From: JAIBJN01 sp035461525
GTDB lineage: Bacteria > Actinomycetota > Thermoleophilia > Gaiellales > Gaiellaceae
Length of the DNA: 39,749 bases
Assembly: GCA_035461525.1 (NCBI GenBank)
Contig: DATHVD010000102.1
Span: forward strand, 1-39,749
Direction of reading: 5' to 3'
Shown piece by piece: positions 15,641 to 23,551 of this stretch. The notes beneath the pieces were generated by a model. That model was not told where the DNA came from. It was given only the letters and a program-made list of their open reading frames with translations, and did not search any database. The position numbers were made by a program, and so were the translations under genes. Every line of letters starts with the position of its first letter. Positions within the stretch are counted from its first letter, which is position 1.

Positions 15641-16702
15641 TCAGCTCCGCGGGACATCCCGGAGGACGCGCAGGGCATCCGGCGGCAGGACGGCAGAGAC
15701 CGCTTCGCCCTCCGCCGGGGGCGGCTGGCCGCCTCCGAGCGTTGCCTGCAGGGTCGTCCCGCCCGCGACCTCGACGAATACCTGCGTCGCCGAGCCGAGG
15801 TAGACGACGCGCTGCACCGTCCCCGGGAGCCGGTTCTCGCCCGCGCTGCCCGCCGGCTCGAGGCGGATCCGCTCCGGGCGGATCGTCAGGCGCACGCCGC
15901 CGGTGGCCTCGAGGTCGCCGCGCTCCGCGGCGAGCCCCTGCCCGCCCACGAGCACGCGGCCGCCGCCGGAGGACTGCGCGTCCATGAGGTTCGACACGCC
16001 GAGGAAGTCGGCCACGAACGTCGTCGCCGGGTCCTCGTAGACGTCGCGCGGCGTCCCGAGCTGCTCGACGAGGCCGTCGGCCATCACTGCCATCCGGTCG
16101 GACATCGTCAGCGCCTCCTCCTGGTCGTGCGTCACGTAGACGAACGTGATTCCGACCGCCTGCTGGATCGACTTCAGCTCGAGCTGGAGCGAGCGGCGCA
16201 GCTTCGCGTCGAGCGCCCCGAGCGGCTCGTCGAGGAGGAGGACTGCCGGCTCGAGGACGAGCGCCCGGGCGAGCGCGACCCGCTGCTGCTGGCCGCCGGA
16301 GAGCTGGGCGGGCTTCCGCCGCTCGAGCCCGGTGAGCTGGACGAGCTCGAGCGCCGCCGCGACCCGGCGGCGCCGCTCCGTGCGATCGGCCTTCTTGAAG
16401 CGGAGCCCGAAGGCGACGTTCTCGGCGACGGAGAGGTGGGGGAAGAGCGCGTAGCTCTGGAAGACCGTGTTCACGGGCCGCTTGTGCGCGGGCACCTGCG
16501 TCACGTCGCGATCGCCGAGGAAGATCCGCCCGCTCGTCGGCTCCTCGAAGCCGGCGACGAGGCGCAGCGTCGTCGTCTTGCCGCAGCCGGAAGGGCCGAG
16601 GAGGGAGAAGAACTCGCCCTCGTGGATCTCGAGGTCGAGCCGGCGGACGGCCTCGACCTCCGCGAAGCTCTTGCTCAACCCTTCGAGGAGGACGCCGCTC
16701 AC
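15641..16702 (-). CDS. Spermidine/putrescine-type ABC transporter ATP-binding protein, PotA type
   Basis: A 353-residue import ATPase. Walker A is GPSGCGKT (36-43), Q-loop VFQSYALFPHL, signature LSGGQ (134-138), Walker B LLLDEP (155-160), H-loop YVTHDQEEA. It ends in a TOBE-like regulatory domain (TIRPERIRLEP; RVVYLGSATQVFVEV) typical of PotA/UgpC-type ATPases. The frame stays open to 17623, but the GTG at 16702 starts a normal N-terminus and overlaps the aminotransferase stop by 4 bp. It should energise the permeases at 13622-15503. Transcribing it with the TPP enzyme and aminotransferase ties transport to that catabolic operon. Confidence 0.9.
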   Translation of the reverse strand: MSGVLLEGLSKSFAEVEAVRRLDLEIHEGEFFSLLGPSGCGKTTTLRLVAGFEEPTSGRIFLGDRDVTQVPAHKRPVNTVFQSYALFPHLSVAENVAFGLRFKKADRTERRRRVAAALELVQLTGLERRKPAQLSGGQQQRVALARALVLEPAVLLLDEPLGALDAKLRRSLQLELKSIQQAVGITFVYVTHDQEEALTMSDRMAVMADGLVEQLGTPRDVYEDPATTFVADFLGVSNLMDAQSSGGGRVLVGGQGLAAERGDLEATGGVRLTIRPERIRLEPAGSAGENRLPGTVQRVVYLGSATQVFVEVAGGTTLQATLGGGQPPPAEGEAVSAVLPPDALRVLRDVPRS

Positions 16703-17814
16703 GAGACCAAGCCCGCCCGGGTCTCGGCCAGCTCGCCCGCGACTCGCTCCATGATCGGCACCGGTCCCGTCGTGATGCGCACGTGGCCGGACAGGCCGAA
16801 CTCGCTCCCGGCGCGAACGAGGAGGCCGCGGCGCGCGAGCTCCTCCGTCAGCGCGAGGTCGTCCACGCCGACGCGGGCGAGCACGAAGTTCGCCTGCGAG
16901 GGGACGACCTCGGCCCCTGCGGCGGCAAGCAGCTCGGCCAGCCGCTCGCGCCCCTCGGCGTTCGCGCGCCGGCGCTCCTCCACGACCTCGGGCGAGCGGA
17001 GGCTGGCCCGGCCCGCCGCGAGCGCCGCCCGGTTGACGTTGAACGGCTCCTGGACGACGTCGAGGAACTCCGCGAGCTCCCGGTCGGCGACCGCGTAGCC
17101 CAGCCGGAGCCCCGCCAGCCCGAAGATCTTCGAGAAGGTTCGCAGGAGGAGCACCGGCCGGCCGGCCTCGACGTCCGGAAGGCGGTCGACCCGCAGCGCC
17201 GGGTCGGCGTACTCGAAGTACGCCTCGTCGACGACGATCGCGCACCGTTCCGGGAGCGCGGCGAGGAGCCGCTCCCACTCGTCGCGGTCCGCGAGCGAGC
17301 CGGTCGGGTTGTTCGGGTCGCAGAGCCAGACGAGGCGGGCGCCGCTCTCCTGCGCCGCCGCGGCGAGAGCGTCGACGTCGTGGCGCAGCTCGCGGCTCGG
17401 CACGGAGACGACGAGCGCCCCGGCGGCGGCGCACGCCTGGGCGTAGAGGCCGTAGGTCGGGTCGGTGACGACGACGGCGTCGCCGGGCTCCAGGAAGGCG
17501 TGCGCGACGGTGGCGATGAGCGCCTGGATGCCGTGGCTCGGCACGATCCGCTCCGGTGACGTCCCGAGCCAGCCGGCGACGGCCTCGCGCAGGTCGGAGT
17601 AGGCTTGCTCCGGGTAGATCCACGCGCGCTCGAGCTCGGTGACGACGGCCTCCTCGACGCCGGGGAAGGGGCCGAGGAGCCCTTCGTTCCAGTTCAGCTT
17701 CACGATCTCGTCGAGCCCGTAGGCGGCGCGCAGCTCGTCGAGGCTCGCGCCCGGCCGGTACGGCTCGAGGCCGAGGAGGGACTGCCGGACGAGCCGGCTC
17801 CAGTCGGTCGTCAC
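16699..17814 (-). CDS. Class I/II PLP-dependent aminotransferase (HisC-like)
   Basis: A fold-type I aminotransferase of about 371 residues. Marks: NWNEGLLGPFP near the N-terminus, CDPNNPTG (165-172), Asp196 in VVDEAYFEY for the PLP ring nitrogen, Lys229 in RTFSKIFGLAGLRLGYA for the Schiff base, and Arg in HVRITTG for the substrate carboxylate. Closest in style to histidinol-phosphate aminotransferase. No other his genes are nearby and it is coupled to a 2-oxo-acid-decarboxylase-like enzyme, so a catabolic amino-donor substrate is more likely. GTG 17814 overlaps the previous stop as GTGA; GTG 17829 would add five residues. Confidence 0.85.
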   Translation of the reverse strand: MTTDWSRLVRQSLLGLEPYRPGASLDELRAAYGLDEIVKLNWNEGLLGPFPGVEEAVVTELERAWIYPEQAYSDLREAVAGWLGTSPERIVPSHGIQALIATVAHAFLEPGDAVVVTDPTYGLYAQACAAAGALVVSVPSRELRHDVDALAAAAQESGARLVWLCDPNNPTGSLADRDEWERLLAALPERCAIVVDEAYFEYADPALRVDRLPDVEAGRPVLLLRTFSKIFGLAGLRLGYAVADRELAEFLDVVQEPFNVNRAALAAGRASLRSPEVVEERRRANAEGRERLAELLAAAGAEVVPSQANFVLARVGVDDLALTEELARRGLLVRAGSEFGLSGHVRITTGPVPIMERVAGELAETRAGLVS

Positions 17815-19442
17815 GGCGTGGGTGTCCACATCTCGAGGCGTGCGGGAACGTGGACGACCGCCGGGCCCTCAGCGGCCAGGGCGCGACCGATCGCCTCGCT
17901 CGCCGCGTCCGGCCCTACGGACTCGACGGGCACGCCGAACGACGCGGCGAGCCCCGGGAAGTCGGGCTCGACGAGGTCGACCGAGAACGTCTCCCCGAAG
18001 GAGTCGCGCTGGTACTCGCGCAGGATCCCGTAGCCGCCGTCGTCGACGAGGAGGAGCGCGGCGCGGAGCCCGTGCTGCCGCGCCGCCGCGAGCTCGGCGA
18101 GCCCGTAGAGGAACCCGCCGTCCCCGGCGACCGCGAGCACGGGACGGCCGCGGGCGGCGAGCGAGGCGCCGAGCGCTGCCGGCCAGGCGTAGCCGAGCGT
18201 GCCCGAGCCGAGGGGGTAGTGGAAGCTCCGCGGCTCGTGAGCCGTGAAGTGGGCGGCGGCCCAGTAGGCGAGGATGGTCATGTCCCACGTGGAGATCGCG
18301 TCGCGGGGTAGCGCGTCGCGGACGGCCGCGATGAGGCCGCGCTCGAGGCCGCGGTCCTGCTCGTCGAGACCCGCCTCGATCCGGGCGTGGAGAGCGGCGA
18401 CCCGCGCCCGCCCCGGAGCGCCGTCCGCGGGCTCGGGAGGGAGGCACTCGGCCAGGGCCGCGAGCACGTCCCTCGCGTCGCCGACGAGCCCGAGCGCCGG
18501 GTACGTGGCGCCGATCCGCTCCGGCGCGGCGTCCACCTGGACGAGCCGGCCCGAGAACGCCAGCTCGTACTGGCCCGTCGTCTCGGCCCCGAGCTCGGTG
18601 CCGACCGCGAGGACCGCGTCCGCGTCTGCGAGCAGCTCGCGGAAGGCGCCCTCGTCGCAGGCGCAGCCGGCCGCCAGCGGATGATCGTCGGGGAAGGCGC
18701 CCTTGCCCATGTACGTCGTGGCCACGGGCGCGCCGAGGAGCTCCGCGAGCGCGGCCAGCTCGGCCCAGGCGCCGGCGCGGAGCACGCCGGCTCCGGCCCA
18801 GAGGACGACGTTCTCCGCGTCGCGCAGAGCCCCGGCCGCTGCGCGGAGGTCGTCCGGGGGCGGGAGCGGGGCCGGGAGGGGCTCGACGTCCAGCTCCGCG
18901 AGCGGGGGCAGCGACGTCTCGCCGGAGAGGACGTCCAGCGGGATCTCCAGGAAGACCGGCCCGCTCGGCGGTGTCAGCGCCCGCCGCCAGCCCTCGGCGA
19001 CGAGCCGCGGGATCTCCGACGCGCTCTCGGCGCGCGCGGCCCACTTGACCACCGGCGCGAAGGACGCGAGCTGGTCGGGCAGCTCGTGCAGGAAGCCGCG
19101 GCCGCGGCCGATCAGCTCCGACGGTATCTGGCTGGCGATCGCGACCACGGGCACGTGCGCGCTCGCCGCCTCCATGAGCGCCGCGAGCGAGATCAGCGCG
19201 CCGGGCCCGGTGGAGAGGAGGAGCGGCGCCGGCCGCCCGCTGGTGCGCGCGTAGCCGTCGGCTGCGAACCCGGCCGAGAGCTCGGTGCGGAGGCCGATCG
19301 TGCGCACCCGGCTCGTCCGTAGCCCCTCCCAGATCGGGAGCGCGTGGATGCCCGGGACGCCGAAGGCGACCTCCGCGCCGGCGGCCTCCAGGCTCTCGGC
19401 GACGAGGCTTCCGCCCGTACGCGCTTTGACGGTCTGCGCCAC
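17811..19442 (-). CDS. Thiamine diphosphate-dependent enzyme (2-oxo acid decarboxylase/acetolactate synthase family)
   Basis: 543 residues in the usual order: N-terminal TPP-pyrimidine domain (GGSLVAESLEAAGAEVAFGVPG; catalytic Glu54 in LRTELSAGFAADGYAR; TGPG), central domain (WAGAGVLRAGAW), and C-terminal TPP-diphosphate domain (GDGGFLYGLAELAAA to VDDGGYGILREYQ). The metal motif that normally ends NN is DDGGYG here. The frame is open far upstream across the divergent gene, but GTG 19442 gives a standard N-terminus and follows a -10 by 7 nt. It heads the operon with the aminotransferase and transporter ATPase. Aminotransferase plus TPP decarboxylase resembles the arginine transaminase route (AruH/AruI), in which the 2-oxo acid is decarboxylated. 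Benzoylformate-decarboxylase-like or acetolactate-synthase-like roles are alternatives. Confidence 0.85.
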   Translation of the reverse strand: MAQTVKARTGGSLVAESLEAAGAEVAFGVPGIHALPIWEGLRTSRVRTIGLRTELSAGFAADGYARTSGRPAPLLLSTGPGALISLAALMEAASAHVPVVAIASQIPSELIGRGRGFLHELPDQLASFAPVVKWAARAESASEIPRLVAEGWRRALTPPSGPVFLEIPLDVLSGETSLPPLAELDVEPLPAPLPPPDDLRAAAGALRDAENVVLWAGAGVLRAGAWAELAALAELLGAPVATTYMGKGAFPDDHPLAAGCACDEGAFRELLADADAVLAVGTELGAETTGQYELAFSGRLVQVDAAPERIGATYPALGLVGDARDVLAALAECLPPEPADGAPGRARVAALHARIEAGLDEQDRGLERGLIAAVRDALPRDAISTWDMTILAYWAAAHFTAHEPRSFHYPLGSGTLGYAWPAALGASLAARGRPVLAVAGDGGFLYGLAELAAARQHGLRAALLLVDDGGYGILREYQRDSFGETFSVDLVEPDFPGLAASFGVPVESVGPDAASEAIGRALAAEGPAVVHVPARLEMWTPTP

Positions 19443-19449
19443 AGGCGCG

Positions 19450-19455
19450 ATCCTA
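19450..19455 (-). promoter_or_regulatory. -10 element of the TPP enzyme operon
   Basis: TAGGAT on the minus strand ends 7 nt before GTG 19442, implying a leaderless message. The whole divergent gap to the TMADH-like copy 2 is only 24 bp, so both promoters must overlap the neighbouring coding starts. Confidence 0.45.
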
Positions 19456-19466
19456 TCCCCCGGCGC

Positions 19467-21551
19467 ATGCCCCGCGACCCCCGCCACGACCTTCTCTTCG
19501 AACCGCTCCGGATCGGGCCGAAGACGCTCCGCAACCGCTTCTACGCGGTCCCCCACTGCACGGGCTACGGGACGGAGAAGCCCGGCTCCCAGGCGTCCTT
19601 CCGCGCGACCAAGGCTGAGGGCGGCTGGGCCGCGGTCTGCACGGAGTACGCGCCCGTCTCGCCGGACTCCGACGAGTCGCCCTTCGTCTCCGCCCGCCTC
19701 TGGGACGACGACGACCAGGCCAACCTCGCCGTCATGTGCGAGCAGGTCCACGCCCACGGCGCGCTCGCGGGGATCGAGCTCACGCACACGGGCGGCCACG
19801 CGCCCAACCGCCAGTCGCGCCGGGCCTCGATCGCGCCGAGCCAGCTCGCGAGCGACTACGAGCCGCACGTCGTCCCCAAGGCGATGGAGATCGACGACAT
19901 CGTCCGCGTGCGGGAGGAGTGGGTGCTCGCGGCCGTGCGGGCGCGGGACGCGGGCTTCGACATCGTCTACGTCTACGGCGGCCACAGCTACCTGCCGCTC
20001 CAGTTCCTCTCCCCGTTCTACAACCGCCGCACCGACGCCTACGGCGGCTCGTTCGAGAACCGCGCGCGCTTCTGGCTCGAGACGCTCGGCGCCGTGCGCG
20101 AGGCGGTCGGCGACGACTGCGCGATCGCCGTGCGCACGTGTGTGGAGGCACTGGGCCCGGCCGGGGTCGAGCTGGAGGAAGGGCTCGCGTTCGTGCGCGC
20201 CGCCGACCACCTCGTCGACCTCTGGGACGTGAACGTCGGCTCGATCGCGGAGTGGTCGAAGGACTCGGGTGCGTCGCGCTTCTTCAGCGAGGGCTACCAG
20301 CTCGAGTGGACCGACCGCGTGCGCGAGGCGACGGCGAAGCCGATCGTCGGCGTCGCGCGCCTGACGAACCCCGACCGCATGGCGGAGATCGTGGCGAGCG
20401 GCGTCTGGGACCTCGTCGGCGCCGCCCGCCCGTCGATCGCCGACCCGTTCCTCCCGCGCAAGGTCGAAGAGGGGCGCTACGGGGAGGTCCGCGAGTGCAT
20501 CGGCATCAACACGTGCATCTCGAAGTCGGAGAGCGGCCATCACCTCGGCTGCACGCAGAACGCCACCGCGGGCGAAGAGTACCGGCGCGGCTGGCACCCG
20601 GAGCGGTTCGAGCCGGCGGTCAATTGGGACCGCGACGTGCTCGTCGTCGGCGCCGGCCCCGCCGGGATGGAGTGCACGATCGTGCTCGGCAAGCGCGGCT
20701 TCCGCCGCGTCCACCTCGTCGAGGCGGAGGCCGATCTCGGCGGTGCCTTCCGCTGGGTTCCGCGCCTTCCGGGCCTGGGAGAGTGGGCGCGGGTCGTCAA
20801 CTGGCGCGCGATCCAGCTCGAGCGCCTGAAGAACGTCGAGACGATCACGGGGACGCGGCTCTCGGTCGAGGACGCGCGGACGTACGGGGCGGAGCTCGTC
20901 GTCGTCGCCACCGGAGCTCGCTGGGCGACCGACGGGCTCAACGCGGTCACGCACGAGCCGATCCCCGGCGCCGATGCCTCGCTCCCGCACGTCCTCACGC
21001 CCGAGCAGGTGATGCTGGAGGGGAAGCGCCCGCCCGGGAAGCGCGTCGTCGTCTACGACGGCGAGGGTTACTTCACCGCCGCCGGGATCGCGGAGCTCCT
21101 CGCTGGCGAGGGCTGCGACGTCGAGCTGGTGACGCTCTGCGAGCACGTCGCGCCGATCGCCGACGAGACGCTCGAGGGCCCTCTGCTGCGCGCGCACCTG
21201 CACTCGGTCGGCGTCCGCGCTCGCGCCGCGGCGACGATCGCGGCGATCGAGGCGGGCGGCGTCCGCGGCGAGAGCGCCTTCGGCGAGCCGTTCGAGCTCG
21301 AGGCGGACGGCGTCGTCCTCGTGACGCAGCGGCTCTCGGAGGAGAGGCTCTACCTCGGCCTCCGCGCCGACCCGGACGCGCTCGCCGCCGAGGGCGTCGA
21401 GGCCGTCTACCGGATCGGCGACTGCGTTGCGCCGCGCATCCCCGCGGAGGCGATCTTCGACGGCCACCGACTCGGGCGCGAGATCGACGCGGACGACCCC
21501 GCCGTCCCGCAGCCGGGCAAGCGCGAACGGCTCGTGCTCGACCCCACGTGA
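19467..21551 (+). CDS. Trimethylamine dehydrogenase-family flavoprotein (copy 2), altered iron-sulfur motif
   Basis: A 694-residue paralogue of the protein at 9063-11144, alignable along its whole length. Conserved: Cys31 for 6-S-cysteinyl-FMN, Tyr61, His173 in VYGGHSYLP, Trp263, Asp266, and the nucleotide-binding motif VLVVGAGPAGMEC. The cluster motif reads CIGINTC followed by Cys362: Cys344, Cys350 and Cys362 remain, but the second cysteine is Ile347 (ATC at 20505-20507). A standard 4Fe-4S cluster would lack one ligand. The TMADH Trp355 position is Ser354. It may bind a 3Fe-4S cluster, use another ligand, or have no cluster and a different electron path. ATG 19467 is 24 bp from the divergent TPP gene; the stop overlaps the hydrolase start as GTGA. 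Substrate unknown. Confidence 0.87.
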   Translation: MPRDPRHDLLFEPLRIGPKTLRNRFYAVPHCTGYGTEKPGSQASFRATKAEGGWAAVCTEYAPVSPDSDESPFVSARLWDDDDQANLAVMCEQVHAHGALAGIELTHTGGHAPNRQSRRASIAPSQLASDYEPHVVPKAMEIDDIVRVREEWVLAAVRARDAGFDIVYVYGGHSYLPLQFLSPFYNRRTDAYGGSFENRARFWLETLGAVREAVGDDCAIAVRTCVEALGPAGVELEEGLAFVRAADHLVDLWDVNVGSIAEWSKDSGASRFFSEGYQLEWTDRVREATAKPIVGVARLTNPDRMAEIVASGVWDLVGAARPSIADPFLPRKVEEGRYGEVRECIGINTCISKSESGHHLGCTQNATAGEEYRRGWHPERFEPAVNWDRDVLVVGAGPAGMECTIVLGKRGFRRVHLVEAEADLGGAFRWVPRLPGLGEWARVVNWRAIQLERLKNVETITGTRLSVEDARTYGAELVVVATGARWATDGLNAVTHEPIPGADASLPHVLTPEQVMLEGKRPPGKRVVVYDGEGYFTAAGIAELLAGEGCDVELVTLCEHVAPIADETLEGPLLRAHLHSVGVRARAAATIAAIEAGGVRGESAFGEPFELEADGVVLVTQRLSEERLYLGLRADPDALAAEGVEAVYRIGDCVAPRIPAEAIFDGHRLGREIDADDPAVPQPGKRERLVLDPT

Positions 21552-23536
21552 GCGTCCGCACCGAGTTCCCCCGCCGCGTACGCGAGATCGAGCACGCGTG
21601 GATCCCGCTCGCGGACGGGACGCGGCTGGCCGCGCGCATCTGGCTGCCCGAGGATGCCGAGGACAACCCGGTGCCGGCGATCCTCGAGTTCCTGCCGTAC
21701 CGCAAGACGGACGGCACGGCGATCCGCGACGCGGCGCGGCAGCCCTACCTCGCCGGCTTCGGCTACGCCGCCGTGCGCGTCGACCTGCGCGGCACGGGCG
21801 AATCGGACGGGATCCTCGAGGACGAGTACCTCCCGCAGGAGCAGGAGGACGCGCTCGAGGTGCTCGCCTGGCTGCGCGAGCAGCCGTGGTGCGACGGGAC
21901 GCTCGGTGTGTGGGGAATCTCCTGGGGCGGCTTCAACGCGCTCCAGGTGGCGGCCCGCCGCCCGCCCGGGCTCGGCGCGATCGTGACGCTCTGCTCCACG
22001 GACGACCGCTACGCCGACGACGTCCACTATCGCGGCGGCTGCGTGCTCGCCCTCGACATGCTCCCCTGGGCCTGCTCGATGCTGACGTGGAACGCGCGCC
22101 CGCCCGACCCGCTTCTCAGGCCGGACGACTGGCGGGAGACCTGGCTCGCGCGCCTCGAGGCGGCCTCCCCCTGGATCGAGCCGTGGCTCGCGCACCAGCG
22201 CCGTGACGGCTACTGGCGGCACGGCTCCGTGTGCGAGGACTACTCGGCGATCGAGTGCCCGGTCTTCGCGGTCGGCGGGTTCGCGGACGGCTACACGAAC
22301 GCTGTCCCTCGCCTCCTCGCCGGGCTCGACGTCCCGCGCAAGGGCCTTGTCGGGCCCTGGGCGCACGCGTTCCCCGACGACGCCTCGCCGGGGCCTTCGA
22401 TCGGCTTCCTGCAGGAGTGCGTCCGCTGGTTCGACCATTGGCTCAAGGGGGAGGAGAACGGTGTCATGGAGGGGCCGATGCTGTGGGTGTGGCTGCAGGA
22501 CTCGGTCGAGCCGCGGCCGACGTACGACGTGCGGCCGGGCCGCTGGGTCGCGGAGGAGGCGTGGCCCTCGCCGCGGGTCGGCGTCCGCAGGTGGGAGCTG
22601 CCGCTCGTAGAGCCGCGCCCGCTCCTCGGCGTCCAGTCCTGCGGCGCGGAGGCGGGCGCCTGGACGGCCGAGGGCCAGTCCGCCGACCTCCCGGGCGACC
22701 AGCGCCGGGACGACGCCGTGTCTCTCGTGCTCGACTCGGAGCCGCTGGAGCGGCCGCTCGAGATCGTCGGCTTTCCGGAGGCGGCGCTCTCGCTCTCCGT
22801 CGACCGGCCGCTCGCGCTGGTCGCCGTAAGGCTTTGCGAAGTCTTCCCGGACGGGACGTCCGCGCTCGTGGCCCGCGGTCTCCTCAACCTCGCCCACCGT
22901 GACGGCCACGCCGAGCCGGCGCCGCTCGAGCCGGGACGGCTCTACCACGCGCGCGTGGCGCTCGACTTCGCCGCCCACTCCTTCCCGGCGGGGCGCCGGC
23001 TCCGGCTCGCCCTTTCGCCGACCTACTGGCCGTGGGCGTGGCCCTCGCCCGAGCCGGTGACGCTCACGCTCCACGCCGGAGCGCTGGAGCTACCGGAGCG
23101 GCCGCCGCGTCCGGAGGACGCCGACCTGCCCGACTTCGCCGAGCCCGAGCACTCGGCGCCCCTCGCCGTGGAGACGATCGCGGCCGGCGAGCAGGGCCGC
23201 ACCGTCTGCCGTGACCTCGCCGCCGGGCTCGTCGAGCAGGTCTTCGACTGGGACCTCGGCGGTTCGGTGCGCCTCGTCGACATCGACCTGCGTTCGTGGG
23301 ACACGAGCCGGACGGTCTTCTCGATCCGCGAGGGCGACCCGCTCTCAGCGGAAGTGCGCTTCCGCGCCACGTCCGGCATGGCTCGCGGCGAGTGGAGCGC
23401 CCTTGCCGAGGTGACGGCGGCGATGACCGCTGACGCCGGGGCCTTCCACGTCGAGACGACGCTGGACGTCTACGAGAACGAGGAGCCGATCTTCGCGCGG
23501 ACGTGGGCCCACCGGTTCCCGCGCGACGGCGTCTAG
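21548..23536 (+). CDS. CocE/NonD-family alpha/beta hydrolase (X-Pro dipeptidyl-peptidase S15-like)
   Basis: A 662-residue serine hydrolase of the cocaine esterase/Xaa-Pro dipeptidyl-peptidase type. The N-terminal hydrolase domain has EFLPYRKTD (Tyr51 at the oxyanion position of CocE), nucleophile Ser125 in GISWGG, Asp247 in GGFADGYTNA and His273 in GPWAHAFPDD. The C-terminal half is a jelly-roll domain (LEIVGFPEAALSLSVDRP; FPAGRRLRLALSP). It extends beyond the usual CocE end by roughly 100 residues (from about PEHSAPLAVETIA). No signal peptide, so probably cytoplasmic. GTG 21548 is translationally coupled to the TMADH-like gene. It may cleave an ester, amide or acyl bond in the amine substrate or product. 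Confidence 0.87.
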   Translation: MSVRTEFPRRVREIEHAWIPLADGTRLAARIWLPEDAEDNPVPAILEFLPYRKTDGTAIRDAARQPYLAGFGYAAVRVDLRGTGESDGILEDEYLPQEQEDALEVLAWLREQPWCDGTLGVWGISWGGFNALQVAARRPPGLGAIVTLCSTDDRYADDVHYRGGCVLALDMLPWACSMLTWNARPPDPLLRPDDWRETWLARLEAASPWIEPWLAHQRRDGYWRHGSVCEDYSAIECPVFAVGGFADGYTNAVPRLLAGLDVPRKGLVGPWAHAFPDDASPGPSIGFLQECVRWFDHWLKGEENGVMEGPMLWVWLQDSVEPRPTYDVRPGRWVAEEAWPSPRVGVRRWELPLVEPRPLLGVQSCGAEAGAWTAEGQSADLPGDQRRDDAVSLVLDSEPLERPLEIVGFPEAALSLSVDRPLALVAVRLCEVFPDGTSALVARGLLNLAHRDGHAEPAPLEPGRLYHARVALDFAAHSFPAGRRLRLALSPTYWPWAWPSPEPVTLTLHAGALELPERPPRPEDADLPDFAEPEHSAPLAVETIAAGEQGRTVCRDLAAGLVEQVFDWDLGGSVRLVDIDLRSWDTSRTVFSIREGDPLSAEVRFRATSGMARGEWSALAEVTAAMTADAGAFHVETTLDVYENEEPIFARTWAHRFPRDGV

Positions 23537-23539
23537 GCG

Positions 23540-23545
23540 TACCCT
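23540..23545 (+). promoter_or_regulatory. -10 element of the amidohydrolase/Rieske pair
   Basis: TACCCT ends 6 nt before GTG 23552 and starts 4 nt after the CocE stop. The spacing matches the other leaderless-type promoters in the window, so this pair may be transcribed separately from the upstream genes. Confidence 0.4.
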
Positions 23546-23551
23546 TCGGCC

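Noticed and set aside
14594..17098. 834-codon plus-strand open frame
   Set aside because: Crosses the PotC-type gene in another frame and the antisense of the ATPase and aminotransferase; no domain motif.
16699..17814. Histidine biosynthesis role (hisC) for the aminotransferase
   Set aside because: Sequence style is HisC-like, but no other his gene is nearby and it is coupled to a TPP enzyme and transporter ATPase; the symbol was not assigned.
17811..21467. A single 1218-codon minus-strand gene covering the TPP enzyme and the region beyond
   Set aside because: Only the part from 19442 downward shows TPP-enzyme motifs; the upstream part is the antisense of the second TMADH-like gene and has shadow composition.
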